Shown here: one piece after another, positions 25,030-32,775 of the stretch
Position numbering within the stretch: the first letter of the stretch is position 1
Layout: the number at the start of each line of letters is the position of its first letter
Source: Scytonema hofmannii PCC 7110
Lineage (GTDB): Bacteria; Cyanobacteriota; Cyanobacteriia; Cyanobacteriales; Nostocaceae
NCBI RefSeq assembly: GCF_000346485.2
Contig: NZ_KQ976354.1
Coordinates: forward strand, 2,575,839 to 2,639,838
DNA: 64,000 bases
Direction: 5' to 3'
Translations under genes and position numbers: made by a program
The notes under the pieces: model-generated
Database searches by the model: none
Seen by the model: only the letters and a program-made list of their open reading frames with translations
Told to the model about the DNA's origin: nothing

Positions 25030-27549
25030 ATGGCAGCAATAGCAGTTAATCACAAAATTTTTGAAAAATTAAAACAAGCATATATAGAGAAATTTGGTGC
25101 TTCACCTAAATTTCTGATTACTGAGCTAAATCGTATTTATCAAGATAAAAGAGAAGATTCCAAAGATATTATTTCAGATAAAACGATTCGGAACTTCTTT
25201 AAGGATGACGAACCCACAAAGATGCAGGAGAAGAATCTCAACTTCTTATGTGGAATTTTATTAGGGTATGAAAGTTATCAAGAAGCTTTAAGGCAACAAA
25301 CTGCATTGGAACAAGGAGAGAAAGCCGAGACTGACGACCGGGGAACTTGGTTTGATCGCTATCAAGAATATCTCAAGAGAAAGTGCGGTACTATCAAAGT
25401 CCTGACGATGACGCAACCCCTACAACTCGATAGTATTTACGCCCAAGTCAACGTTTTAGAAAATATTCAAGGAAAACAGTCTCAAACCATTCAAGAACTG
25501 TTTAGTCACTTTTCAAGCGAAGGTATAGGCTTTAGTCGATTTAACTATAGAATTAGAAACCATTTATCGGCTTTAGATGCTATTAAAAATTATTCTAAGC
25601 TGCTCATTTGGGGGAAACCCGGTGCGGGGAAAACAACCTTTCTCAAACATCTTGTTTTGCACTCTATTCAACAAGAAAAAAAACAAGAAATTCCGATTTT
25701 TATTTCATTAAAAGCCTTTTCTGATGAAGAAAACGAACAAAATTTTCTCGATGCTATTAAACAAGATTTGTCAGACTATATTTCCGACCCATCTCAATTT
25801 GTTCAAAATTTGCTAGAACAAGGTCGTTGCTTAATTTTATTAGATGGATTGGATGAGGTGGGAGAAACAAAAAGCGATCGCATTTATCAAAGTATTGATA
25901 CTTTTGTCAAGAAATTTCCCAAGAATCGTTTTGTCCTCACTTGTCGTTCTGGCGCTGCTGATTATATATTTCCTGATTTTACAGAAGTAGAGATGGCAGA
26001 TTTTGATGACAGCCAAGTTGAGATATTTGTCAGAAAATGGTTTGCGCCTAACGAAGATTTGAAGTTAGCAGATAGCTTGCTGGAAAAAATCGAAAAAAAT
26101 AGAGCTATAGAAGAACTAACAGCAAATCCATTATTACTAACAATGTTATGCTTGGTGTTTGACGATCGCTACGAACTTCCAAGAAACCAGTACTCACTCA
26201 TTCATGATGCGGTAGAAATCCTTTTACGTAAATGGGATGCAAGCAGACGAATAGAACGCAGTGTAACTAATAAATTCAACTTACCGTATCAACAAAAAGT
26301 TAATTTGTTGAGTAAGATAGCTTATGAGTCTTTCTTGCAAGAACCACACAAAATCCTGTGGCAACAAAGGGAATTAGAAGAAAATATTGGAAATTACATT
26401 GAAAATCTTCCTGATTTTTCTAGTGACACTTTAACTTTTGATAGTTTAGCTATCTTAAAAAGATTAGAAGCAAATCATGGATTGCTCGTTAAGCAAGCGC
26501 AAGATATTTACTCATTTTCACACTTGACTTTTCAAGAATACTTTGTAGCGAATTATATTGTAGAGAGTCGGAGCTACGAACTCTTAAAAGAAGTTGTTAA
26601 ACAACACTTGGTAAACCGTCAGTGGCGAGAAGTCTTTCTCATAATTGCAGGACGGATAGCTAATGCTGATGATTTTTTAAAAATTCTATTTATTCAAATT
26701 AGTAAGCTAGTCAGCAGTAAACGATTACAAGATATGTTGACTTGGCTGGATGATGTAACAACTTATCATGGCGTCAAATCTAGCTCTTGGAGAGCTTTCT
26801 ATTTATTTGTAGACCAAGAATTTGAACTTTATACAAATCAACTCTCAAAAGTCGATTCTGCCTTAGCACAAAAACTTGCCATTCTTTTAAAAGAGTTCAA
26901 TCGGGAACGAAGGAATATTATCGAGCGCTCGCCCCTTTCCGATTTTGCATTATATTTAGTAGACACCCATACTAAAGTATCTGCAAGAGCGGAGAACAAG
27001 CAGTTTAAGCCTCATAAAATCAGTCCTTTGCTGAGAAAAGAACTTCCCGTAAGTGATGATACGGTCACAGATCCTCAATTAGGAGGCGAAGGTGTAACAA
27101 TTGATAAAAATAGGGGTGTGATTACTCTCAGCAAACAGCAAAGACAAATTACCCTTGATAAAGATAGTTTCCCCAATCAAGTCATTTCTAGTATTACCAG
27201 CGATCGCCCTTTAAATTACGAGAGTTTGGCTGATGAACTCATATTCTTACAGGAAAGCTTTCCTAATGATAATGCACCCCAATCTGATTGGGAGGATTGG
27301 ATCAAACATTTAAGAGGAGTCATGAGGTTGTATTTGAATATTGGCTATGATGATGTAAAATTTTCAACCGAACAAATCAAAACGTTAAAAGATTATTTGT
27401 ACGCGAATATCCTTCTTCTAGAGTGCATTAGAGGAAGTAGTTACTCTTCTAAATATCTACGCAATCAAATTCTCGATTACCTGTTGCTACCTAACAAGCG
27501 CATTCCTGAAACTCTTATTAGAGAACAGGGGTCAGGGGCTAGAGGCTAG
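25030..27549 (+). CDS. NACHT-domain STAND NTPase, possible immune sensor
   Basis: 839 residues. Residues 1-90 form a helical, HTH-like N-terminal domain (SDKTIRNFFKDDEPTKMQEK). A NACHT ATPase follows: Walker A GKPGAGKTT (195-203), Walker B LILLDGLDE (268-276), and the later TANPLLLTMLCLVF and FSHLTFQEYFVANYI motifs typical of NACHT winged-helix regions. The C-terminal 120 residues resemble the helical NCH2-type domain found in cyanobacterial NACHT proteins. Bacterial NACHT proteins include antiphage NLR relatives; this one has no recognisable nuclease or TIR effector, so a regulatory role is also possible. The last residues (QGSGARG) and stop arise from a GGGGTCAGGGGCTAGAGGCT-type repeat. Confidence 0.85.
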   Translation: MAAIAVNHKIFEKLKQAYIEKFGASPKFLITELNRIYQDKREDSKDIISDKTIRNFFKDDEPTKMQEKNLNFLCGILLGYESYQEALRQQTALEQGEKAETDDRGTWFDRYQEYLKRKCGTIKVLTMTQPLQLDSIYAQVNVLENIQGKQSQTIQELFSHFSSEGIGFSRFNYRIRNHLSALDAIKNYSKLLIWGKPGAGKTTFLKHLVLHSIQQEKKQEIPIFISLKAFSDEENEQNFLDAIKQDLSDYISDPSQFVQNLLEQGRCLILLDGLDEVGETKSDRIYQSIDTFVKKFPKNRFVLTCRSGAADYIFPDFTEVEMADFDDSQVEIFVRKWFAPNEDLKLADSLLEKIEKNRAIEELTANPLLLTMLCLVFDDRYELPRNQYSLIHDAVEILLRKWDASRRIERSVTNKFNLPYQQKVNLLSKIAYESFLQEPHKILWQQRELEENIGNYIENLPDFSSDTLTFDSLAILKRLEANHGLLVKQAQDIYSFSHLTFQEYFVANYIVESRSYELLKEVVKQHLVNRQWREVFLIIAGRIANADDFLKILFIQISKLVSSKRLQDMLTWLDDVTTYHGVKSSSWRAFYLFVDQEFELYTNQLSKVDSALAQKLAILLKEFNRERRNIIERSPLSDFALYLVDTHTKVSARAENKQFKPHKISPLLRKELPVSDDTVTDPQLGGEGVTIDKNRGVITLSKQQRQITLDKDSFPNQVISSITSDRPLNYESLADELIFLQESFPNDNAPQSDWEDWIKHLRGVMRLYLNIGYDDVKFSTEQIKTLKDYLYANILLLECIRGSSYSSKYLRNQILDYLLLPNKRIPETLIREQGSGARG

Positions 27550-27661
27550 GGAAGAGGGATTTCTTATCTTTCTTCTTTTTACCGCATTTTACCGTAAAAT
27601 GCCAGACATGGTATAATTGTGTGATATTCAACAAGCTAAGGACAAAACAAGCAAATTTAAT

Positions 27662-27841
27662 ATGGGCAAACAACAAGTAAAAAAGATGTGCGATCGCAAA
27701 CCTGGTGAGAAGTGGACAGATGGTTGTTGTAGCTCAATTCCAACTGACAATTCTGAGACTAGAAAATTTGAAGACTCAATAACACACACTGCGATCGAGT
27801 CTTCTTTATTATCTGAATCAGAATCACAAATTACTACATAA
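27662..27841 (+). CDS. small Cys-containing hypothetical protein
   Basis: A 59-residue frame from ATG 27662 (MGKQQVKKMCDRKPGEKWTD, then GCCSSIPTDN). A GTG at 27617 could extend it by 15 residues. Amino-acid composition looks protein-like and it contains one HIP1-like site, but I recognise no family. It could be spurious. Confidence 0.35.
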   Translation: MGKQQVKKMCDRKPGEKWTDGCCSSIPTDNSETRKFEDSITHTAIESSLLSESESQITT

Positions 27842-27859
27842 TACTTATGTAAATTTTCT

Positions 27860-28234
27860 TTACAGAGATTCCAAATAGGTCAAAAGGTCTGCCATGGCTT
27901 GAGGACTTGGCTGAAATTTTGGCATAGGTGGCGTTTCACCACTTGTGACTTGGTGTATGAGACCGTAGGGCGATTTATGTTTAGAGACCCCCTGCAAGCT
28001 CGGTCCAACACTTCCATCTGCTTGCCAGCCATGACAACCAGCACAGTTTATTTGAAAGATGGCATGTCCTTGTGCTGGGTCACCTTTGAGTGATAGAACA
28101 GCTTTGGCATAAGGATCTGAGGGTCTAGTTGCATAAACAGCAAAAACGCCCAAAAGGACTGCTAGCACGACCGTCAGGGCAATGAAAGCGATGTGCTGAA
28201 TCAGAATTTTAGGTTTGGTAATCTGGTTATCCAA
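27860..28234 (-). CDS. cytM: cytochrome c M (CytM), membrane-anchored
   Basis: 124 residues from a TTG at 28234 (MDNQITKPKILIQH); frames upstream of this are STRR and petG antisense, so I reject longer versions. One transmembrane helix (IAFIALTVVLAVLLGVFAVYA) is followed by a class I cytochrome c with haem site CAGCH and axial Met in PPMPKF. The GPSLQGVSKHKSPYGLIHQV stretch is diagnostic of CytM. The protein is a minor thylakoid/cytoplasmic-membrane cytochrome linked to photosynthesis-respiration switching. It diverges from petG, as in other cyanobacteria. Confidence 0.9.
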   Translation of the reverse strand: MDNQITKPKILIQHIAFIALTVVLAVLLGVFAVYATRPSDPYAKAVLSLKGDPAQGHAIFQINCAGCHGWQADGSVGPSLQGVSKHKSPYGLIHQVTSGETPPMPKFQPSPQAMADLLTYLESL

Positions 28235-28346
28235 AAGTTTGCTGTTCAAATCAAAGTGTACAAAAATTTTTATTTCATACACATAGCTTAAAAGTTCTTG
28301 ATTAAATATGCAATTGATTGTGTTTGAAAGCACAAATTGGGGATGT

Positions 28347-28430
28347 GTGGATTTTGGATTTTGGATTTTAGATTTTGGATTGAAGATTGGGGACAAGGGG
28401 GCAAGGGGAACAAGGGGGAGCAGGGGATGA
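28347..28430. repeat. STRR array ATTTTGG and purine-rich repeat
   Basis: Tandem ATTTTGG/ATTTTAG heptamers (28347-28385) are followed by a G/A-rich GGGGACAAGGGGGCAAGGGG run in the gap between cytM and petG. The first part is the same family as 28664-28726, 39858-39887 and the array inside murD. Confidence 0.75.
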
Positions 28431-28507
28431 GAAGAATGAAAGAGTTGTTGCTGAATTTGGTAGAATGAAGGGCGGGAACCAATTTTGTTGCACATAGGAG
28501 ATCTAAC

Positions 28508-28621
28508 GTGGTTGAACCCCTGCTTGACGGCATCGTACTGGGTCTTATCTTCGTAACCCTCGCCGGATTGTTTTACAAAGCCTACGAGCAGTACAAGCGT
28601 GGCAATCAGCTTGGTCTGTAA
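28508..28621 (+). CDS. petG: cytochrome b6-f complex subunit PetG
   Basis: 37 residues from a GTG ([20 protein letters not shown], then [17 protein letters not shown]). The whole sequence matches PetG, the single-helix subunit V needed for assembly or stability of the cytochrome b6f complex in the thylakoid. AGGAG lies at 28496-28500, 7 bp before the GTG. The gene is too short for routine gene finders. Confidence 0.95.
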   Translation: MVEPLLDGIVLGLIFVTLAGLFYKAYEQYKRGNQLGL

Positions 28622-28663
28622 AAATTGGCAGTCGTCAGTCGGGAGTAGGAAATAATAATTCCT

Positions 28664-28736
28664 ATTCCCCAATCTAAAATCTAAAATCCAAAATCCAAAA
28701 TCCACGCATCCAAAATCCAAAATCCCTACTCCCCAG
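28664..28736. repeat. STRR array at the 3' end of rsmD
   Basis: AATCCAAAATCCAAAATCC heptamers (minus-strand ATTTTGG) followed by CCCTACTCCCC. The latter unit, read on the minus strand as GGGGAGTAGGG, supplies the final Gly-Glu codons and TAG of rsmD. Confidence 0.8.
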
Positions 28737-29277
28737 TTTTCACGCGATAAAAGGTCAAAGCCGTATTGCCATAGACTTTCTCACGGCAGATTTCCCAAGA
28801 AGAAATGATGGGCGGTGTCCAATCTTGGGGACTGTGTTCTAGTGCTATTTCGCCGTCTGTATCTAAAAGATGATGGTAAGCTAAGACTTCTAATACTGGC
28901 TGATATAATCCGCTAGCATAGGGTGGATCGAAATAAATTCTGTCAAATTGTTGCCCTGAGAGTTTTGGCAACATCTGCAAGATATCTCCTCGCAGCACTT
29001 GAAATTTTTGTTCTGCATTGGCTAGGTGCTGCCAATTTTCTTGAATAATTGCATATGCACGGCTGGACTTTTCAATGCCTGCGACTAAACTGGCTCCTCT
29101 GCACAAAGCTTCTGCGCCCATTGACCCAGTTCCAGCACACAAATCTAACCAGCGACAACCATCTATCGTTCCCTGCCAAATGTTAAACACAGCCTCCCGT
29201 ACTCGCGCACTGGTGGGTCTGGTTTCTCTCCCTGGCAATGTTTTCAAGGGACGATTACCATAAATTCTTAAGCTCAT
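28726..29277 (-). CDS. rsmD: 16S rRNA (guanine(966)-N2)-methyltransferase RsmD
   Basis: 183 residues with SAM-binding LDLCAGTGSMGAEALCRGAS, the acidic GIEKSSRAY, and the N6/N2-methyltransferase motif DRIYFDPPY. N-terminal MSLRIYGNRPLKTLPGRETR followed by PTSARVREAVFNIW is diagnostic of RsmD, which methylates G966 of 16S rRNA in small subunits. It lies beside hisH, cytM and petG. The final Thr-Gly-Glu-stop is encoded by a GGGGAGTAGGG repeat unit. Confidence 0.92.
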   Translation of the reverse strand: MSLRIYGNRPLKTLPGRETRPTSARVREAVFNIWQGTIDGCRWLDLCAGTGSMGAEALCRGASLVAGIEKSSRAYAIIQENWQHLANAEQKFQVLRGDILQMLPKLSGQQFDRIYFDPPYASGLYQPVLEVLAYHHLLDTDGEIALEHSPQDWTPPIISSWEICREKVYGNTALTFYRVKTGE

Positions 29278-29278
29278 T

Positions 29279-29332
29279 TGTCAACGGTCATTGGTCATTA
29301 GTCATTGGTCATTAGTCATTGGTCATTTGAGT
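29279..29332. repeat. STRR array (TCATTGG/TCATTAG)
   Basis: Alternating TCATTGG and TCATTAG heptamers just upstream of rsmD, followed by a doubled AAAGGACACTCGTAC unit to about 29368. Confidence 0.75.
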
Positions 29333-29377
29333 AAGGACAAAGGACACTCGTACAAAGGACACTCGTACAAAACTCTA

Positions 29378-30013
29378 TTATGCAGCAACTTGTGTCCAAA
29401 CCTGAGATACGAAATTAGAGAGAATTTGCAATCCAATGTTAGAAGATTTTTCCGGATGGAATTGAACTGCCATGATATTATCGCGGGCGATCGCAGCTGT
29501 GACAGTTTGGCTACCATGAGTGACAGTTGCGGCACAAACTTGGGAATCAGTTGGCTCTACATAATAGGAATGGACAAAATATACCCATGGATTTTGCGGT
29601 AGATATTCCCACAATGTTGTTTTTGGGTGGGTAAGTTCGAGTTGATTCCAACCCATATGGGGAATTGTGATCCCCGGTTCTGGAACAAATCGCCTGACTC
29701 TTCCTTTAACAATTCCCAGTCCTGGTTCAACTCCTTCTGCACTCGATTCAAAAAGAATTTGCAAACCCAAACAAATACCTAAAAAAGGTTTGCCAGAATC
29801 AATTGCTTCTTTGATCGGTTTTTCCAAATCAAGCGATCGCAACTGTTTGACAGCTGGGTCGAAGGAACCTACTCCTGGCAAAACGATCGCATCTGCTTTT
29901 TCTAATTCTTTTGCCGAATCAGTAATCCTTGGAGTTGCGCCAGCTTTTTCTAATCCTTTGCAAACCGAGTGCAAGTTTCCCATGTCGTAGTCTACGACTG
30001 CAATCAACGCCAT
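29378..30013 (-). CDS. hisH: imidazole glycerol phosphate synthase glutamine amidotransferase subunit
   Basis: 211 residues, standard length. Class I glutamine amidotransferase motifs: PGVGSFDPA oxyanion strand, nucleophile Cys81 in FLGICLGLQILFES, and VQFHPEKSS with the catalytic His-Glu near the C-terminus. It supplies ammonia to HisF for IGP and AICAR formation in histidine synthesis. hisF is not adjacent, which is normal in cyanobacteria. Confidence 0.95.
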   Translation of the reverse strand: MALIAVVDYDMGNLHSVCKGLEKAGATPRITDSAKELEKADAIVLPGVGSFDPAVKQLRSLDLEKPIKEAIDSGKPFLGICLGLQILFESSAEGVEPGLGIVKGRVRRFVPEPGITIPHMGWNQLELTHPKTTLWEYLPQNPWVYFVHSYYVEPTDSQVCAATVTHGSQTVTAAIARDNIMAVQFHPEKSSNIGLQILSNFVSQVWTQVAA

Positions 30014-30071
30014 TTACCTGCTCCCTGCTAATTTATTATGGAGGGTACTTATATTCTAAATAATATCTCTT

Positions 30072-30584
30072 ATGCAGAAAAGGTTTTTATTAACTTCTTT
30101 TCAAACTTGGTTACCTCATCAAAAATCAAATTCTTCTGATGATCTATTGGCAGAAGTTACCCGACTCAATTCGTTGCCTTATGAGTTAACGCTGTTGCGA
30201 CAATTGCCTGTGGAAGTTGAGCAAGCCAGTTTTCGAGTCATAGAAAAGATCCGCGAACTTCAACCAGACTGCATCATTTGCTGTGGTATGGCTGAGAAAC
30301 GGACGCTATTAAGTGTGGAAGTAGGTGCTGTCTGTGGGGAAAGTATGTTACTGACTACGGTTGATTTAGAAAAATTGGTGGCTGGTTCTCAGACTGTTGA
30401 GATTAGCCATGACTGTGGAAAATTTGTCTGTGAAGGTCTTTATTATTCTGTTTTAGATGAACTGCGCCTCCGGGAACTAAAAACTCCTTGTATATTTATC
30501 CACGTTCCTATTTTGACTGAAGAAAACTTCCCCTCAATTATGGAAGATTTTTTACTGATGATTCACAGATTGGCACTTTTGTAA
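30072..30584 (+). CDS. pyroglutamyl-peptidase I-like (C15) protein
   Basis: 170 residues, shorter than the 200-215 of classical Pcp. MQKRFLLTSFQTWLPHQKSN matches the family start (LLTGFxPF), followed by LPVEVEQASFRVIEKIRELQ. The Cys nucleophile lies in SHDCGKFVCEGLYYSVL and the His in CIFIHVPIL. It should remove N-terminal pyroglutamate from peptides, or have a related cyclic-peptide role. It diverges from hisH. Confidence 0.8.
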   Translation: MQKRFLLTSFQTWLPHQKSNSSDDLLAEVTRLNSLPYELTLLRQLPVEVEQASFRVIEKIRELQPDCIICCGMAEKRTLLSVEVGAVCGESMLLTTVDLEKLVAGSQTVEISHDCGKFVCEGLYYSVLDELRLRELKTPCIFIHVPILTEENFPSIMEDFLLMIHRLALL

Positions 30585-30624
30585 AGATAATTGCGTCTCA
30601 AAGTAGAAAAAAATATGTCGGTAT

Positions 30625-31998
30625 ATGTTTCCATTCTTACTCATTTTTCCCATCGCCCAAATAACACCTTACCCGATCGCTCCCCCACCCGCACCGCCTG
30701 AAGAAATTGTCCAACAGCAACAAGTACGCCCTCTACCAGGAAAATTAGATGAAGTGCCAGTGTTCAATAGTAATAGTCCTGAAAAGGTTTTGAAAGAGGG
30801 GATTTTGCTCTCAACTTTTCCATCAGAGGGGAAAAAAGTTCCCACAGCACATTTAAATTTTTCTTTTAAAGGTCGATTTGATGTTTTTGCTCACCACGTA
30901 GCGGAAGCACCAACTCCTGAAGATTTGCGATCGCTGTACCTGGGAATCATCGTACATAACCCCAGTTCTCAACCAGTGACAGTGAATATTTTGCAAGCAG
31001 CTACCTATCTCAGCCAACCGGATGCACCTTTTGTTGATCTGCCATTTAAGAGTGATAATATTTTGAGCAATACCTTTGCAGGACCTGGCGATCGCGTTAC
31101 AAATCAAGTTCTTCGGGGACAACGGCAAGAAATCTTCCCGGCTCAAATTATTATTCCACCAGGGGAAAGCCAAATGTTACTTAATGCACCAATTCCTGTC
31201 AAAGAACTCACGCCGCCTTTAAATGGTCGCTCGACATATATGCGACTTTGGAGTAGTGACAAAGTCTATGCAGCCAGTCTAGCAATGTTTGCACCAACCA
31301 ATCCTGATGGTAGCGAACGTCCCCCTACTGTAGAAGAGTGGCAATATCTATTAAATAATAGTGAATTATCCGGACCTCGTGACAAAATCCCCACTCCTTT
31401 AGAAGAGACAAACAAACCGATAATTTACGGGCGCGTTGCTGGAGTTGCCTTAGGTTCGGAATGGAAAGGTTTACTTGTAGATAACCCTAAAAAAACATAT
31501 CTCACCATTCCCAGTCCCGGACAAACCTTTTCCTATGGCGTAAGTACTTTAGATCGCGGCACTTTAGGTACTGAGCAAATACAAAGCGCTCCTATGTTGG
31601 TACGCTATCCCGACACTGCCTATCGCGCCCATGGAAACTATGGAGTCGAATACAGCTTAACTTTGCCGTTATATAACAACACTCAAAACCAGCAAACAGT
31701 CACCGTGTCAATGCAAACCCCTATTAAGGAAGACAAGTTAACTAAATCAGGACTACGCTTTTTTAATTCATCAGTACAGCCAGTCTTCTTCCGTGGATCG
31801 GTACGGGTACGTTATCAAGATGATGCAGGATTGCCTCAGACTCAGTACGTGCATTTGGTACAAAGACGCGGACAACTGGGAGAACCTTTGGTGGTGCTGA
31901 ATATGAAGGGAGGTGAGAAAAGATTGGTTGAGGTGGATTTTCTTTATCCGCCAGATGCTACTCCTCCACAAGTCTTGACTGTGACCAGTAGTCAGTGA
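30625..31998 (+). CDS. DUF3370 domain-containing protein
   Basis: 457 residues with a hydrophobic leader (MFPFLLIFPIAQITP) and a proline-rich segment, then the cyanobacterial DUF3370 fold (LPGKLDEVPVFNSNSPEKVL; LRSLYLGIIVHNPSSQPVTV; AHGNYGVEYSLTLPLYNNTQ). Beta-rich, probably periplasmic or surface-located; function unknown. The last codons and TGA come from the first unit of a GTGACCA STRR array. Confidence 0.85.
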   Translation: MFPFLLIFPIAQITPYPIAPPPAPPEEIVQQQQVRPLPGKLDEVPVFNSNSPEKVLKEGILLSTFPSEGKKVPTAHLNFSFKGRFDVFAHHVAEAPTPEDLRSLYLGIIVHNPSSQPVTVNILQAATYLSQPDAPFVDLPFKSDNILSNTFAGPGDRVTNQVLRGQRQEIFPAQIIIPPGESQMLLNAPIPVKELTPPLNGRSTYMRLWSSDKVYAASLAMFAPTNPDGSERPPTVEEWQYLLNNSELSGPRDKIPTPLEETNKPIIYGRVAGVALGSEWKGLLVDNPKKTYLTIPSPGQTFSYGVSTLDRGTLGTEQIQSAPMLVRYPDTAYRAHGNYGVEYSLTLPLYNNTQNQQTVTVSMQTPIKEDKLTKSGLRFFNSSVQPVFFRGSVRVRYQDDAGLPQTQYVHLVQRRGQLGEPLVVLNMKGGEKRLVEVDFLYPPDATPPQVLTVTSSQ

Positions 31999-32036
31999 CC
32001 AGTGACCAGTGACCAGTGACCAGTGACCAGTGACCA
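31985..32036. repeat. STRR array GACCAGT heptamer
   Basis: About seven tandem GACCAGT units overlapping the stop codon of the DUF3370 gene. Complementary orientation of the CACTGGT family. Confidence 0.88.
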
Positions 32037-32125
32037 ATATCCGCATTCTCTACGTTAACTTAATAACCTTGTTTGTTAGATAATTCTAAGTACAATAAAA
32101 AAGTTATCGGTGGAGCAAGTTTTGA

Positions 32126-32668
32126 ATGCGTACCTTAAATTGGATAAAAAAGTTACCTATGGCTGTAGCTGGAGCTACATTGATGGCTTTGGTAAATCCT
32201 GGGATGGGTCAAGCCGCCATTCTAGTGACTAATAATGTGATTAAGCCTCCTCCAGGTCAAGAGATTCCTGATGTGGGAATTTGTCCTCCTTGGTGCGGAA
32301 ATGGTGTAACAATCGATTTGTTTACAGATTCTTCTCCTGTAACAGCTATCAATAACACACCATTTAATATAGTGGGTGTCATCGATATTATTCCCGATGA
32401 TGAAGATGCTATATGGGGTAATGCAATTTCTGATATTTTCAGCAGCCTTGTTATATCCAGCGATCGCAAAAAGTTGGTTCAAAGCGGAGGCGTAATTCGT
32501 CCTGGTGAAACCGTTTATCCATTTAGGACAACGAATCCACCTGGTAGTCGGGTTAGGTTTACGGCACAACTCATATTTGCCAGTGTTCCCGAATCGAGTT
32601 CCGTCTTCGGGTTATTGGTTTTTGCTTTACTGGGTGGCGCTGCAATTTTTAAATGCAGAAGAAATTGA
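32126..32668 (+). CDS. PEP-CTERM sorting domain protein
   Basis: 180 residues: N-terminal signal peptide (PMAVAGATLMALVNPGMGQA, cleaved near GQA), a short beta-rich body, and C-terminal VPESSSVFGLLVFALLGGAA ending FKCRRN. Pro-Glu-Ser, a hydrophobic helix and basic end make a PEP-CTERM sorting signal recognised by exosortase. The cargo domain is unrecognised; such proteins are usually surface or extracellular-matrix components. Confidence 0.8.
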   Translation: MRTLNWIKKLPMAVAGATLMALVNPGMGQAAILVTNNVIKPPPGQEIPDVGICPPWCGNGVTIDLFTDSSPVTAINNTPFNIVGVIDIIPDDEDAIWGNAISDIFSSLVISSDRKKLVQSGGVIRPGETVYPFRTTNPPGSRVRFTAQLIFASVPESSSVFGLLVFALLGGAAIFKCRRN

Positions 32669-32775
32669 TTCTTCCCACCACGTAGAAAAATTTACAACCA
32701 CGGGTAATTCCACCACGCAAATGGGAAAAATAAGTTTGTAGGAGCAACAAACAATTTACTTTACTAGGGGCTGCT

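Noticed and set aside
24797-25039. 80-codon minus-strand frame before the NACHT gene
   Set aside because: Overlaps the NACHT start and has no recognisable features.
27584-27606. GCATTTTACCGTAAAATGC near-palindrome after the NACHT gene as terminator
   Set aside because: Weak A/T stem and no T-run; could equally be an operator or chance.
28235-28720. Upstream extension of the cytM frame to 286 residues
   Set aside because: The extra part is translated STRR and petG antisense; the CytM fold starts at the TTG at 28234.
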